A stretch of 64,000 bases of DNA from Pseudomonadota bacterium (GTDB lineage: Bacteria > Pseudomonadota > Gammaproteobacteria > Burkholderiales > Methylophilaceae). Below the pieces are notes generated by a model. The model was given only the letters and a program-made list of their open reading frames with translations, ran no database searches and had not been told where the DNA came from. Location of the stretch: the NCBI GenBank assembly GCA_029556915.1, contig JAKQIT010000091.1, positions 62,001 to 126,000 on the forward strand, in the 5' to 3' direction. A program made the translations under genes and the position numbers. Every line of letters starts with the position of its first letter. The stretch's first letter is position 1. This document shows, piece after piece, positions 17,680 to 26,236 of the stretch.

Positions 17680-18864
17680 CTAAGGCAGTGCGTGAAACGC
17701 TGCCAATCGCTCTTGAAATTCACCCTCAAGCACTTTTTTAGAATTTTTATCGTTTCTAAAAATAATTGGCTGTGCCTGAAGCTGCGGGTTTTGCGCATTC
17801 ACAATCGCTTCATCAATCAAATGCCGATGCGGTGATTTGGTGCAAACAGGGTCAGCCGCTTCCGCGTCACCTGTGAGTAAGAAACTTTGGCAGCGGCAAC
17901 CACCTAAATCGTTTTCTTTTTCTGAGCAACTACGGCAAGGCTCTTTCATCCAGCTAGTACCTCGATATTGGTTAAACGCTGGGGAGTCTTTCCAAGTCCA
18001 GCCTAAATCGCTATCTTTCACGTTGGGGAACTGCATGTTTGGTAACGAACGCGCAGAGTGGCAAGGCAGCACATCGCCATTGGCGGTGACAATCATAAAT
18101 ACCTCACCCCAACCGTTCATGCATTTTTTGGGTCGGTCAGCAAAGTAATCTGGCACCACAAAAAATATCTTCATTTTGCCATCTACTTTGGCACGATATT
18201 CATTGGTGACACGCTCGGCCTCGTCCACCTGTGCTTTGGTGGGCATCAATTGGCTACGGTTAACGAGCGACCAGCCATAATATTGCGTATTCGCTAGCTC
18301 AATATAGTCCGCACCCAGTGCCTCGGCCATTTCGAGAATTTCTTTCATGTGACCAATGTTATAGCGGTGAATCACGACATTCAACACCATTGGGTAGCCA
18401 TGGCTTTTAATCATCGCCGCGACTTTTTTCTTGAGTTCAAACGTTTTGGTGTTAGTGATGAAGTTATTGATTTCTTCAGTAATATCATGCATTGAAAGCT
18501 GAATATGGTCTAAACCGCCGTCTTTAAATGCCTGAATACGTTTTTCAGTGAGGCCAACACCCGAAGTAATCAAATTGCTGTAATAGCCAAGTTTTTTCGC
18601 TTCAATAACAATATCTTCAATATCATCACGCAATAACGGCTCGCCACCTGAAATACCCAACTGAATGGCGCCAAGCTTACGGGCATCGCGCAAGGCTTGA
18701 ATCCACTGTTCAGTCGTCAGCTCATTTTTAGTGTGCTTATCGTAATCGGTTGGGTTATAGCAAAACGCACAATGCAAAGGGCAGCGATACGTCACCTCTG
18801 CTAATAGCCACAAAGGTTGTGTTTGTGTTGCACTTGCTGAAACGCCATTATTGACTTGTGCCAT
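17680..18864 (-). CDS. pqqE: PQQ biosynthesis radical SAM enzyme PqqE
   Basis: 394 residues. Radical SAM motif CPLHCAFC at residues 28-35 ligates the catalytic [4Fe-4S] cluster; a C-terminal SPASM region (CRSCSEKENDLGGCRCQ and a later Cys) binds auxiliary clusters. PqqE forms the carbon-carbon crosslink between Glu and Tyr of the PqqA peptide presented by PqqD, the first chemical step to pyrroloquinoline quinone. Last gene of pqqABCDE, 15 bp after pqqD, with a terminator downstream. PQQ is the cofactor of methanol and other alcohol/sugar dehydrogenases in the periplasm. Confidence 0.98.
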   Translation of the reverse strand: MAQVNNGVSASATQTQPLWLLAEVTYRCPLHCAFCYNPTDYDKHTKNELTTEQWIQALRDARKLGAIQLGISGGEPLLRDDIEDIVIEAKKLGYYSNLITSGVGLTEKRIQAFKDGGLDHIQLSMHDITEEINNFITNTKTFELKKKVAAMIKSHGYPMVLNVVIHRYNIGHMKEILEMAEALGADYIELANTQYYGWSLVNRSQLMPTKAQVDEAERVTNEYRAKVDGKMKIFFVVPDYFADRPKKCMNGWGEVFMIVTANGDVLPCHSARSLPNMQFPNVKDSDLGWTWKDSPAFNQYRGTSWMKEPCRSCSEKENDLGGCRCQSFLLTGDAEAADPVCTKSPHRHLIDEAIVNAQNPQLQAQPIIFRNDKNSKKVLEGEFQERLAAFHALP

Positions 18865-18879
18865 TTGGTTTACCTTTCT

Positions 18880-19167
18880 CTAGCTTACTTTTCTCAGCCA
18901 AGCCTTACCCACGGCCAAATCAAACATGCCCATAATATCTTCTTCAATATTAGGCGCATCAGGAAAAGTTGCTTTTAAATCTGCCACAATCTCGGCCACA
19001 GTGCATTTTCCATCAATGCGTTTGAGCACTTCTCCTGCGCCGCCGTTCAACTTTACCATGCCTTCAGGAAACAAAATCACGTAACATTGTTGCGCTTCTT
19101 CCCACTGAAAACGGTGATGCATGGCGATTGCATAAACATCTTGGTCGCGTATTGTATGTTGAACCAT
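18880..19167 (-). CDS. pqqD: PQQ peptide chaperone PqqD
   Basis: 95 residues, a small winged-helix RiPP-recognition element, with the characteristic VILFPEGMVKLNGGAGEVLKRIDGKCTVAEIV core. It binds the PqqA precursor peptide and delivers it to PqqE. It starts 12 bp after pqqC and is separate from it, unlike the fused PqqCD of some methylotrophs. Confidence 0.97.
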   Translation of the reverse strand: MVQHTIRDQDVYAIAMHHRFQWEEAQQCYVILFPEGMVKLNGGAGEVLKRIDGKCTVAEIVADLKATFPDAPNIEEDIMGMFDLAVGKAWLRKVS

Positions 19168-19179
19168 AATTGTCTTTTT

Positions 19180-19941
19180 TTATTTAATTTCAATAACTGG
19201 TTGGCGCAAATAGTCACGGCCTTCCACTTTAATATCTGCACATTGCAACATAATCGAATCCGCCATCACCCACAATACGTTCAACTTAAATTGCAAAATC
19301 TCTAATGCGCGTTCTTGCAGCTCGCGAGTGCGTCCAAAGTAATCTAGCGTAATCGCCAAGCCTTGCTCTACATCGCGACGCGCTTGAGTGAGGCGATTTT
19401 TAAAATATTGCATGCCTTCAGCGTTAATCCACGGGTACATATCTGGCCAAGAATCTATGCGTTGCTGGTGAATGTGCGGCGCAAAGAGTTCAGTCAAGCT
19501 AGAGCAAACGCTCTCTTGCCACGGGCGTTGTTTGGCAAAGTTGATGTACGCATCTACCGCAAACAAAGTGCCAGGCGCCACTAATTTGAGCGACATAATT
19601 TCGTCACGTGTCAGCCCTACTGCATGACCTAAATGAATCCAAGCTTCAATACCACCCTCGCCGCCTTCAGCAATATTACCACTGCCATCGTGGTCAAAAA
19701 TGCGTTGAATCCAGCCGCGACGCAATTCACGGTCTGGGCAATTAGATAAAATCGCCGCATCTTTCATCGGAATCGCAATTTGATAATAATAGCGATTAGC
19801 CACCCAGCTTTGCATTTGCGCTTGTGTTAATTTGCCTTCATACATCAGCACGTGTATCGGGTGATTAATATGATAACCCTTACCTTTTTCACGTAATTTT
19901 GCTTCAAATTCTTCTCTGCTCCAAGGGGCTAATGTCGTCAT
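19180..19941 (-). CDS. pqqC: Pyrroloquinoline-quinone synthase PqqC
   Basis: 253 residues, all-helical heme-oxygenase-like fold without cofactor. Conserved blocks include [22 protein letters not shown] and [19 protein letters not shown]. It catalyses the final ring closure and eight-electron oxidation of AHQQ to PQQ using oxygen. It comes third in the operon; the 180-bp gap to pqqB is filled by a long composite palindromic element, an unusual interruption within this operon. Confidence 0.97.
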   Translation of the reverse strand: MTTLAPWSREEFEAKLREKGKGYHINHPIHVLMYEGKLTQAQMQSWVANRYYYQIAIPMKDAAILSNCPDRELRRGWIQRIFDHDGSGNIAEGGEGGIEAWIHLGHAVGLTRDEIMSLKLVAPGTLFAVDAYINFAKQRPWQESVCSSLTELFAPHIHQQRIDSWPDMYPWINAEGMQYFKNRLTQARRDVEQGLAITLDYFGRTRELQERALEILQFKLNVLWVMADSIMLQCADIKVEGRDYLRQPVIEIK

Positions 19942-19994
19942 TTTTTACTCTCTTTTTTCAATATCAAATACTTAAAAATTCAGCCAAATTTTCT

Positions 19995-20116
19995 ATTACT
20001 TCTTTTCGATGCTCTGTACCAGTTCTTGGCATCACCATTCTCGCTAAGTGCCAAAGCACTAAGTCGAATGCGAAAGCCTCATGGTTACTGGCTTGCAGAG
20101 GCGTTATTTTTTCTCG
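19995..20116 (-). repeat. Palindromic intergenic element, copy 4 (long composite form, inside pqq operon)
   Basis: On the minus strand: CGAGAAAAAATAACG leader, CCTCTGCAAGCC, loop AGTAACCATGA (orientation B), GGCTT, then the same ~52-bp inserted hairpin as copy 3, then ACAGAGC. It lies between pqqB and pqqC, six bases after the pqqB stop, so it is probably transcribed as part of the operon mRNA. Confidence 0.85.
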
Positions 20117-20121
20117 TACAT

Positions 20122-21048
20122 TTAAAGCACGATATCCATGCCATCAAACGCCACCTCAATTCCGTGCTTGGTGAGTGTTGCGCGCTCAGCAGAATCTTCA
20201 CGCAAAATCGGGTTGGTGTTGTTAATATGAATCAGCACTTTGCGCACTTTTTTGTCCGTGCCAAACTTGTCTAAATCTTCAATCATACCGTGCTCGCCTG
20301 ATTGTGGATTATGGCCAATGCTACGCGCGGTTTTTGTCATGAGCCCTAAATCAATCATTTCCGTGTCTGTCCAAAACGTGCCATCTACCATGATGCAATC
20401 CGCTTGATGCATCAACACTGGTAAATGTGGTTCAATTTCGGCCAAACCAGGCGAATACCAGCACTTTTTACCGGTCGAGATTTCTTCAATCAGCACACCA
20501 ATGGTATCGCCCGCTTGCGGATTATTGCGGTGTGGCGAATATGGCGGTGCAGCACTTTTGAGCGCAACCGTTGTAAATTTTAAATTGGGCACATTGGGAA
20601 TGCTAAAGCTGGTTTTGCCATCAATTGGTACTTGATGGTGATTAATGCCGCAATAATGCCCCAGAATATTCAATATCTGGTTACCTGAAGTTAAATCGCC
20701 ATACACTTGCTCGGTACAATAAATCTCGCGCTTCACCGTGCCTTCACGCAACATAAACAAGCCAGTCGTGTGGTCAATTTGTGCGTCAATCAGCACAATC
20801 GCTTGAATACCCGTATCGCGCACGGCCCGTGCAGGCTGTAGCGCGGGGAAATCTTGAACTTGTTGTAGCACATCGGGTGACGCATTAAACAACACCCAGT
20901 CAACACCATTGCTACTCACACAAATAGAAGATTGGGTGCGCTTGGTGGCTTTAATGGTACCTTTACGCAGACCGTCGCAGTTAAAACAATTACAATTCCA
21001 CTGTGGAAAACCACCCCCTGCGCCTGCGCCTAAAACATGTATATGCAT
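20122..21048 (-). CDS. pqqB: PQQ biosynthesis hydroxylase PqqB
   Basis: 308 residues, metallo-beta-lactamase-like fold. The N-terminus VLGAGAGGGFPQWNCNCFNC is the PqqB signature, and internal IDAQIDHTTGLF replaces the usual HxHxDH metal motif. PqqB is reported to hydroxylate the tyrosine moiety of the crosslinked Glu-Tyr intermediate. It is separated from pqqA by a terminator hairpin, so it depends on read-through or processing. Confidence 0.97.
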   Translation of the reverse strand: MHIHVLGAGAGGGFPQWNCNCFNCDGLRKGTIKATKRTQSSICVSSNGVDWVLFNASPDVLQQVQDFPALQPARAVRDTGIQAIVLIDAQIDHTTGLFMLREGTVKREIYCTEQVYGDLTSGNQILNILGHYCGINHHQVPIDGKTSFSIPNVPNLKFTTVALKSAAPPYSPHRNNPQAGDTIGVLIEEISTGKKCWYSPGLAEIEPHLPVLMHQADCIMVDGTFWTDTEMIDLGLMTKTARSIGHNPQSGEHGMIEDLDKFGTDKKVRKVLIHINNTNPILREDSAERATLTKHGIEVAFDGMDIVL

Positions 21049-21102
21049 TTGATTTTACAATTCTTTTTTTACTAATTAACCAACTTAAAATAACGCGTCT
21101 AT

Positions 21103-21133
21103 AAAAAAAGGCTGTTTTTCAACAGCCTTTTTA
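21103..21133 (-). terminator. Terminator between pqqA and pqqB
   Basis: Symmetric hairpin: AAAGGCTGTT / AACAGCCTTT around a short loop, flanked by A and T runs so it can work on both strands. It is 30 bp downstream of the pqqA stop and 55 bp before pqqB. Partial termination would give excess pqqA transcript over the enzyme genes. Confidence 0.85.
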
Positions 21134-21163
21134 TAAAAAGCCAAAAGGCTAATTATTGTTAAC

Positions 21164-21235
21164 TTATTTATTCATTACGTACATTGTTACTTCAAAGCCA
21201 AAACGCATTTCAGTAGCTGCTGGAGTTGTCCACAT
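21164..21235 (-). CDS. pqqA: PQQ precursor peptide PqqA
   Basis: 23-residue ORF: MWTTPAATEMRFGFEVTMYV then MNK. It has the defining E-x3-Y pair (Glu15, Tyr19 by my count from the initiator Met), which becomes the PQQ skeleton, within the conserved FEVTMY. AAAGGAAA provides the ribosome site eight or so bases upstream. First gene of the leftward pqqABCDE operon. Confidence 0.97.
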   Translation of the reverse strand: MWTTPAATEMRFGFEVTMYVMNK

Positions 21236-21420
21236 GATAAATTTCCTTTTTTAGATTAGTTAAGTAATTTCGCTGTTGCTACTGTTATTGAGTTGCCACA
21301 ACGTGAGACGCATTGTGCGCCACATTTGCCACTTGCAACACCGCAAACTTACCTAATAAGCACTAAGTAAATTCATGATGAATGACTCGCTTAACTCACT
21401 AAAAAGCCTATTTTTAATAG

Positions 21421-21487
21421 CAATATCATTTCACCTCCTCTGGAAGCCTCATCCAGACTGGCTTACAGCGGTATAATTTTCTCTCGG
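21421..21487 (-). repeat. Palindromic intergenic element, copy 5
   Basis: On the minus strand: CCGAGAGAAAATTATACC leader, arms GCTGTAAGCC / GGCTTCCAG, loop AGTCTGGATGA (orientation B), tail AGGAGGTGAAATGATATTG. Between the aroG-type gene end and the pqqA promoter region. Confidence 0.85.
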
Positions 21488-21533
21488 AGAGAAATAAGTT
21501 AATATAACTAAAAAATATATTGATAAAAAAACG

Positions 21534-22601
21534 CTATTTTTTGCGGCGATTTTGGACTGCTTGCGCGAGCATTTCAAGTTGTGTCACAGTATCTTCCCAA
21601 CTTAAACAAGCATCGGTGATGGATTGCCCATACACCAAATCACAGCCTGGCGCGTGGTCTTGACGCCCTTCTTTTAAATGCGATTCTATCATCACGCCGA
21701 TAATACGCTGATCGCCAGCAGAAAGTTGTGTGGCAATATCGCGAGCAACGTCTTTTTGGCGTCGAAAATCTTTACTGCTGTTGGCATGGCTGCAATCTAT
21801 CATCAAAATAGGTTTGAGTTTAGCCTCAGCAAGCTGTTTGCAGACTTCTTCCACATGTGCAGCGTCAAAATTGGGCTCTTTGCCACCGCGTAAAATCACG
21901 TGGCAATCTTCATTGCCGGAGGTTGAGAAAATCGCCGCCGTGCCTTCTTTGGTAAAAGATAAAAAGTGATGCGGGCTAGCTGCAGTTTTAATTGCATCAA
22001 TCGCTACTTTTACGCCACCGTCGGTGCCGTTTTTAAACCCCACTGGGCAAGATAAGCCTGAAGATAGCTCGCGATGCACTTGCGATTCTGTTGTACGCGC
22101 ACCAATCGCGCCCCAGCTTACTAGGTCGGCTGTGTATTGCGGGGTGATGGTGTCTAAAAACTCCGCCCCAGCTGGCATGCCAATTTCATTCACATCCAGC
22201 AAAAACTTGCGGGCAATAGATAAACCTTCGTTAATTTGGTAGCTACCATCCAAATGTGGGTCGTTGATGAGCCCTTTCCAGCCTACAGTAGTGCGCGGTT
22301 TTTCAAAGTAAACGCGCATCACAATCAGCAAGTCATCTTTCAGTGCTTGTTTTACTTGCAACAAACGATTGGCGTATTCCATACCCGCTTTAGTGTCGTG
22401 AATTGAGCAAGGCCCAACCACCACGAGCAAGCGGTCATCTTGACCATGTAAAATGCGGTGTATCGCCTCACGGGTGGCCAAAATATTTTGGGTAGACTCG
22501 CTACTTTCTTTGCATCGCGCAAGCAACTCTACAGGTGGAATTAGCGGTTTAATGTCGCGAATGCGAACATCATCCGTCGCTAATTTTTCATATTGGGTCA
22601 T
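21534..22601 (-). CDS. aroG: 3-deoxy-7-phosphoheptulonate synthase (DAHP synthase, class I)
   Basis: 355 residues, the length of the AroF/G/H family. Motifs: VVGPCSIHD (PEP site), MRVYFEKPRTTVGWKGLINDP, SWGAIGARTTESQ, and IDCSHANSSKD (metal/substrate site). Condenses phosphoenolpyruvate and erythrose 4-phosphate, the first step of the shikimate pathway. It is 11 bp downstream of hisC and near pheA, making an aromatic amino-acid cluster. Which aromatic amino acid feeds back on it cannot be told from inspection; the paralogue letter is therefore tentative. Confidence 0.95.
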   Translation of the reverse strand: MTQYEKLATDDVRIRDIKPLIPPVELLARCKESSESTQNILATREAIHRILHGQDDRLLVVVGPCSIHDTKAGMEYANRLLQVKQALKDDLLIVMRVYFEKPRTTVGWKGLINDPHLDGSYQINEGLSIARKFLLDVNEIGMPAGAEFLDTITPQYTADLVSWGAIGARTTESQVHRELSSGLSCPVGFKNGTDGGVKVAIDAIKTAASPHHFLSFTKEGTAAIFSTSGNEDCHVILRGGKEPNFDAAHVEEVCKQLAEAKLKPILMIDCSHANSSKDFRRQKDVARDIATQLSAGDQRIIGVMIESHLKEGRQDHAPGCDLVYGQSITDACLSWEDTVTQLEMLAQAVQNRRKK

Positions 22602-22612
22602 CGGTTGTATCT

Positions 22613-23707
22613 CTACTTTAAAATTTCTTCAAGCACTGCTAAAAAGCGTGCATTTTCGCTGAATAAGCCCACGCTCACCCGTAGATATTCAGGCATTTCA
22701 TAGTTGGCTATGGGTCGCACAATTACGCCCTTTTGCAATAATTGTTGATTCACTTGCGCAGCATTTTTAACTTTAAAGCTGACAAAATTAGCAAATGATG
22801 GAATGAAATCTAGCCCCAGTTTTTTTAAGCCTTGTGTTAATTGCGTCATCCCCGCTTGGTTAACCGCGTAGCTACGTGCGACAAAATCATCATCGACAAT
22901 ACTAGCCACCGCTGCGGCTTGCGCCAGACTATTCACATTAAAAGGTTGACGCACGCGATTAAGCATATCGGCCACATCGGCGTGCATTAAGCCAAACCCG
23001 ACGCGCAAACCAGCCAAACCGTATGCCTTAGAAAAAGTGCGGGAAATCATCAGGTTTTCAAACTCGCCTAGCCATGCAATTGCCTCAGATTTGTGCTCAG
23101 CAGGCAAATACTCATCATAAGCCTCATCTAACATCACCAACACATTGCTCGGCACTTGCTTTAAAAAGGCTTTTAATACGTCTTTAGCAATTAAAGTACC
23201 TGTTGGGTTATTGGGGTTGGCAATAAATATCAACCGCGTTTTGGGTGTAATGGCTTTGAGCATGGCGGCTAAATCATGGCCGAAGTCTTTAGCTGGTACT
23301 ACAACACCTGTGGCGCCCACGGCTTGCGTTACCAAGGGATAAACAGCAAAAGCGTGTTGAGAATAAATTGCCTCACATCCTGCATGCAAAAATGCGCGTG
23401 CTGCAAGCTCTAAAATATCATTTGAGCCATTACCAAACACTAATTGATTAGCGGCAACATTAAATTTTTTTGCTACTGCATCGCGCAAGGCAAAACTGTT
23501 ACCATCAGGATAGCGGGCAATATCAGCAATTGCGTCTTCCACGGCCATGAGTGCTTTAGGACTCATACCTAATGGATTTTCATTAGAAGCTAATTTAACA
23601 ATATCGGCCTCGTTTAGACCCATCTCTCTGGCAAGCTCAGAAATGGGCTTGCCCCCTTGATAAGGGGCAATGGCTTGAATATAACTTGGCGCTAAATTTT
23701 TAAGCAT
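22613..23707 (-). CDS. hisC: Histidinol-phosphate / aromatic aminotransferase HisC
   Basis: 364 residues, PLP fold-type I. SNENPLG near the N-terminus, NPNNPTG, LDEAYDEY, and SRTFSKAYGLAGLRVG with the Schiff-base lysine. The family uses histidinol phosphate, but copies located next to pheA and DAHP synthase often serve phenylalanine/tyrosine synthesis, and this one is not in a his operon, so an aromatic role is likely. It is followed 11 bp later by the DAHP synthase gene. Confidence 0.93.
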   Translation of the reverse strand: MLKNLAPSYIQAIAPYQGGKPISELAREMGLNEADIVKLASNENPLGMSPKALMAVEDAIADIARYPDGNSFALRDAVAKKFNVAANQLVFGNGSNDILELAARAFLHAGCEAIYSQHAFAVYPLVTQAVGATGVVVPAKDFGHDLAAMLKAITPKTRLIFIANPNNPTGTLIAKDVLKAFLKQVPSNVLVMLDEAYDEYLPAEHKSEAIAWLGEFENLMISRTFSKAYGLAGLRVGFGLMHADVADMLNRVRQPFNVNSLAQAAAVASIVDDDFVARSYAVNQAGMTQLTQGLKKLGLDFIPSFANFVSFKVKNAAQVNQQLLQKGVIVRPIANYEMPEYLRVSVGLFSENARFLAVLEEILK

Positions 23708-23770
23708 AAACTAAACACTTTAAATAAAAATGCGGCTTGCAGCCGCCTTACTAACATTTTAACATAGAGG

Positions 23771-23905
23771 TCTTTGTAAAAATACTTATTGGGGATGAAG
23801 TGCAAGGCGCACGGAGCAGAAGAAGCGGAGTGTACACGAAGTACATGAGCATTCTGAGCACCGCGCAACGCCGCAATTCACCACAAGAAGTGTTTTTAAA
23901 AGACT
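23771..23905. repeat. Long hairpin repeat, copy A (GTACATGAG family)
   Basis: A ~135-nt imperfect palindrome between hisC and the diguanylate cyclase gene. Core: GGCGCACGGAGCAGAA ... GGAGTGTACAC / GTACATGAGCATTCTGAGCACCG ... CGCC. Outer arms (from GTCTTTGTAAAAATACTT on the left, AAGTGTTTTTAAAAGAC on the right) are also complementary but do not resemble the arms of the second copy at 53877-53993. Confidence 0.8.
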
Positions 23906-23908
23906 TCT

Positions 23909-25069
23909 CTACTTGGCCATTGCAATACCAGACTTACCACTTAACTTCACTTGATACATGGCGTGGTCGGCCTTTTCTATCATATCTAACGGTGTAACGC
24001 CAACATAAGGAAACAAGCAAGCGCCCACACTAGCAGATAAAGTCGTACTGACCACTTTGCCACTCAATTTATAAGGTTTACTCAGCCTACGCAGTAATTT
24101 ATGCCCAAAAGCTAAGGCCTGTTCTTTATTTTTAATGTCTCTTGCCAACACAAAAAACTCATCGCCCGATAATCGAGCAACGGTGTCTGTTGCTCGAATA
24201 GCTGCTTTTAAGCGATTACTGGCTTCTAATAATACGGCATCGCCAATCGCATGACCGTAAGTGTCGTTGATAATTTTAAAGTTATCCAAATCTAAAAAGT
24301 AACCAACACAAAACTGATTGTTACGACTCGCATCCAAAATAACTTGGTCAATGCGGTCAAGCAATAATAATCGGTTTGGCAGCCCGGTGAGTTCATCATG
24401 CATAGAGCGCTCGCGGTGAACATAGCGTTCACGGTCTAACTCTTTCTCTCGCAAAAACAATGATCGATCACTTTTTTCTCCAATGTATCCTGAAAAAATA
24501 GAGATACTAAAAGCTGCTATAAGTACAATCAGATAGCTAATCGCCTCGTGCAGTGGAAACGAAAAAAGTGCAAAAAACGAAACAACAGAAATAACAACAA
24601 TTGCGAAGGTTGCAAAAAATGCACAAGCAAAATTTAACACATAAAAAGCATGCACCCAAAAAAGCAGTAACAATAAGCCGGTAAAATAATAAGGAAAGAG
24701 CTGCTGCTCAATCAACGTCATTTTCCATAGCAAACTTACAGCACTTAGCAGTAATGCAAAAGTTAGAATGGCTTGGTGATATTTTCTAAACACCCTAAAA
24801 AAAGTTAGGGTAAAGATAAACAAAATAGTAAAAGTGGTGGCAGAGCGAATAACGGTGATTTGCCCCAATAACTGTTGTGGCGCAAGCAAGTAATCTAAAA
24901 TGCCATAAAGTTCATACATCATCGCGATGAGCAACAAAGCTAGACGAGACTGCGTGAGTACGCGCGGCATGATATGCTTTTTATAATGGGCTTCAAGTCG
25001 CGCATTATAAAATTGCAGCGATAAGTTGCTCCATAAATTATCGCTTAATAATGTTGCACTAAGTGGCAT
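23909..25069 (-). CDS. Membrane-anchored GGDEF diguanylate cyclase
   Basis: 386 residues. About six hydrophobic segments fill residues 35-195, then a coiled linker and a GGDEF domain. The active-site motif reads SGDEF (near residues 301-305) rather than GGDEF; the first-position change is found in some active cyclases. The I-site RATD lies five residues before it. Ser-variant motif and intact I-site suggest a working, product-inhibited enzyme, but this is not certain. It follows pheA by 33 bp within an otherwise biosynthetic run. Confidence 0.92.
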   Translation of the reverse strand: MPLSATLLSDNLWSNLSLQFYNARLEAHYKKHIMPRVLTQSRLALLLIAMMYELYGILDYLLAPQQLLGQITVIRSATTFTILFIFTLTFFRVFRKYHQAILTFALLLSAVSLLWKMTLIEQQLFPYYFTGLLLLLFWVHAFYVLNFACAFFATFAIVVISVVSFFALFSFPLHEAISYLIVLIAAFSISIFSGYIGEKSDRSLFLREKELDRERYVHRERSMHDELTGLPNRLLLLDRIDQVILDASRNNQFCVGYFLDLDNFKIINDTYGHAIGDAVLLEASNRLKAAIRATDTVARLSGDEFFVLARDIKNKEQALAFGHKLLRRLSKPYKLSGKVVSTTLSASVGACLFPYVGVTPLDMIEKADHAMYQVKLSGKSGIAMAK

Positions 25070-25102
25070 AGTGAGTGAGTTCTGATAGTAAAAGCGCTAC
25101 AC

Positions 25103-26185
25103 CTAAACCACAGCCATTGGATATGAACCCAATACCTTTACAAAGGCTGCACGCTGACTAATCATACTTAAGGCAGAACGCACCATTGCATCTTGATGAT
25201 GACCTTCAATATCTACAAAAAACACATATTCCCAAACACCCGTTTTTGATGGGCGAGATTCAAATTTTGTCATGCTAACACCATGCTCAGCTAGCGGGGA
25301 AAGCAGAGAAACTACAGCACCAGGGGCATTTTTAGTGGCCATGACAAGCGATGTTTTGTCTTGCCCAGATGGCGCAACATCGTGTTTACCCAACACTAAA
25401 AAACGAGTGGTATTTTTTGGGTCATCTTCAATATTTTCGGCCAACACATTTAGACCAAATAACTCCGCCGCACGCTTGCTAGCAATGGCAGCCGCAAATG
25501 TACCATCAGCTGAGACTAATTCATGAATCATCTGCGCCGCACGCGCATTGCTAGTAACGGCCTCACGTGCTGCATTAGGCAAAGTTTTACTTAACCATTC
25601 GTGACATTGTGCCAAAGACTGCGCATGAGAAAAAATATGTGAAATTTGCGTAATATCTGTTTGCTGCGAGAGTAAACAATGGTGAATTGGTAAGGTTACT
25701 TCACCACAAATTTTTAATGGACTCGTCAGCAATAAATCTAAAGTTAACCCAATCGCGCCTTCAGTAGAGTTTTCTACTGGCACAACACCATAATCCGCCT
25801 GTCCGGCCTCAATGGTACGAAAAACCTCATCAATTGAGCCACACACCACTGCACCACAACCTAAGCCAAACTGCTTAAGAGCAGCCTCTTCAGAATAGGT
25901 ACCAAGCGGACCTAAAAATGCAATAGAAAGCGCTTTTTCAAGCGCTCGACAATTAGACATCACACTACGAAATATATTACTCACAGCTTCATTTGAAAGC
26001 GGCCCAGCATTATTAGCCTGCAAACGGCGCAACACCTGCGCTTCACGCTCTGGACGATATATCACACCATCATCTTTTAAGCCACCAATTGCACGCGCAA
26101 GTTTTGCGCGCTCGTTCACAAGTTTGAGCACTTGTTCATCAATTGCATCTATTTGATCGCGATGTTGTTTTAGCTGTTCTGACAT
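25103..26185 (-). CDS. pheA: Bifunctional chorismate mutase / prephenate dehydratase (P-protein)
   Basis: 360 residues. AroQ chorismate mutase at about 1-85 (RDQIDAIDEQVLKLVNERAKLARAIG), prephenate dehydratase at about 90-270 (FLGPLGTYSEEAA, VPVENSTEGAIG, and TRF near NTTRFLVLG), C-terminal ACT domain at about 280-360 with the ESRP regulatory motif (TKFESRPSK) that binds phenylalanine. Converts chorismate to phenylpyruvate. It follows serC by about 50 bp in the classic gyrA-serC-pheA-hisC order. Confidence 0.97.
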   Translation of the reverse strand: MSEQLKQHRDQIDAIDEQVLKLVNERAKLARAIGGLKDDGVIYRPEREAQVLRRLQANNAGPLSNEAVSNIFRSVMSNCRALEKALSIAFLGPLGTYSEEAALKQFGLGCGAVVCGSIDEVFRTIEAGQADYGVVPVENSTEGAIGLTLDLLLTSPLKICGEVTLPIHHCLLSQQTDITQISHIFSHAQSLAQCHEWLSKTLPNAAREAVTSNARAAQMIHELVSADGTFAAAIASKRAAELFGLNVLAENIEDDPKNTTRFLVLGKHDVAPSGQDKTSLVMATKNAPGAVVSLLSPLAEHGVSMTKFESRPSKTGVWEYVFFVDIEGHHQDAMVRSALSMISQRAAFVKVLGSYPMAVV

Positions 26186-26236
26186 TATTATAAATTTTAA
26201 TAATCAATAAGTTATATATTTAAATTAAAGTAAAAG

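Noticed and set aside
21236-21420. Sigma-54 promoter before pqqA
   Set aside because: TGGCAAATGTGGCGC has GG-N10-GC spacing but a poor -12 element, so it was not called.
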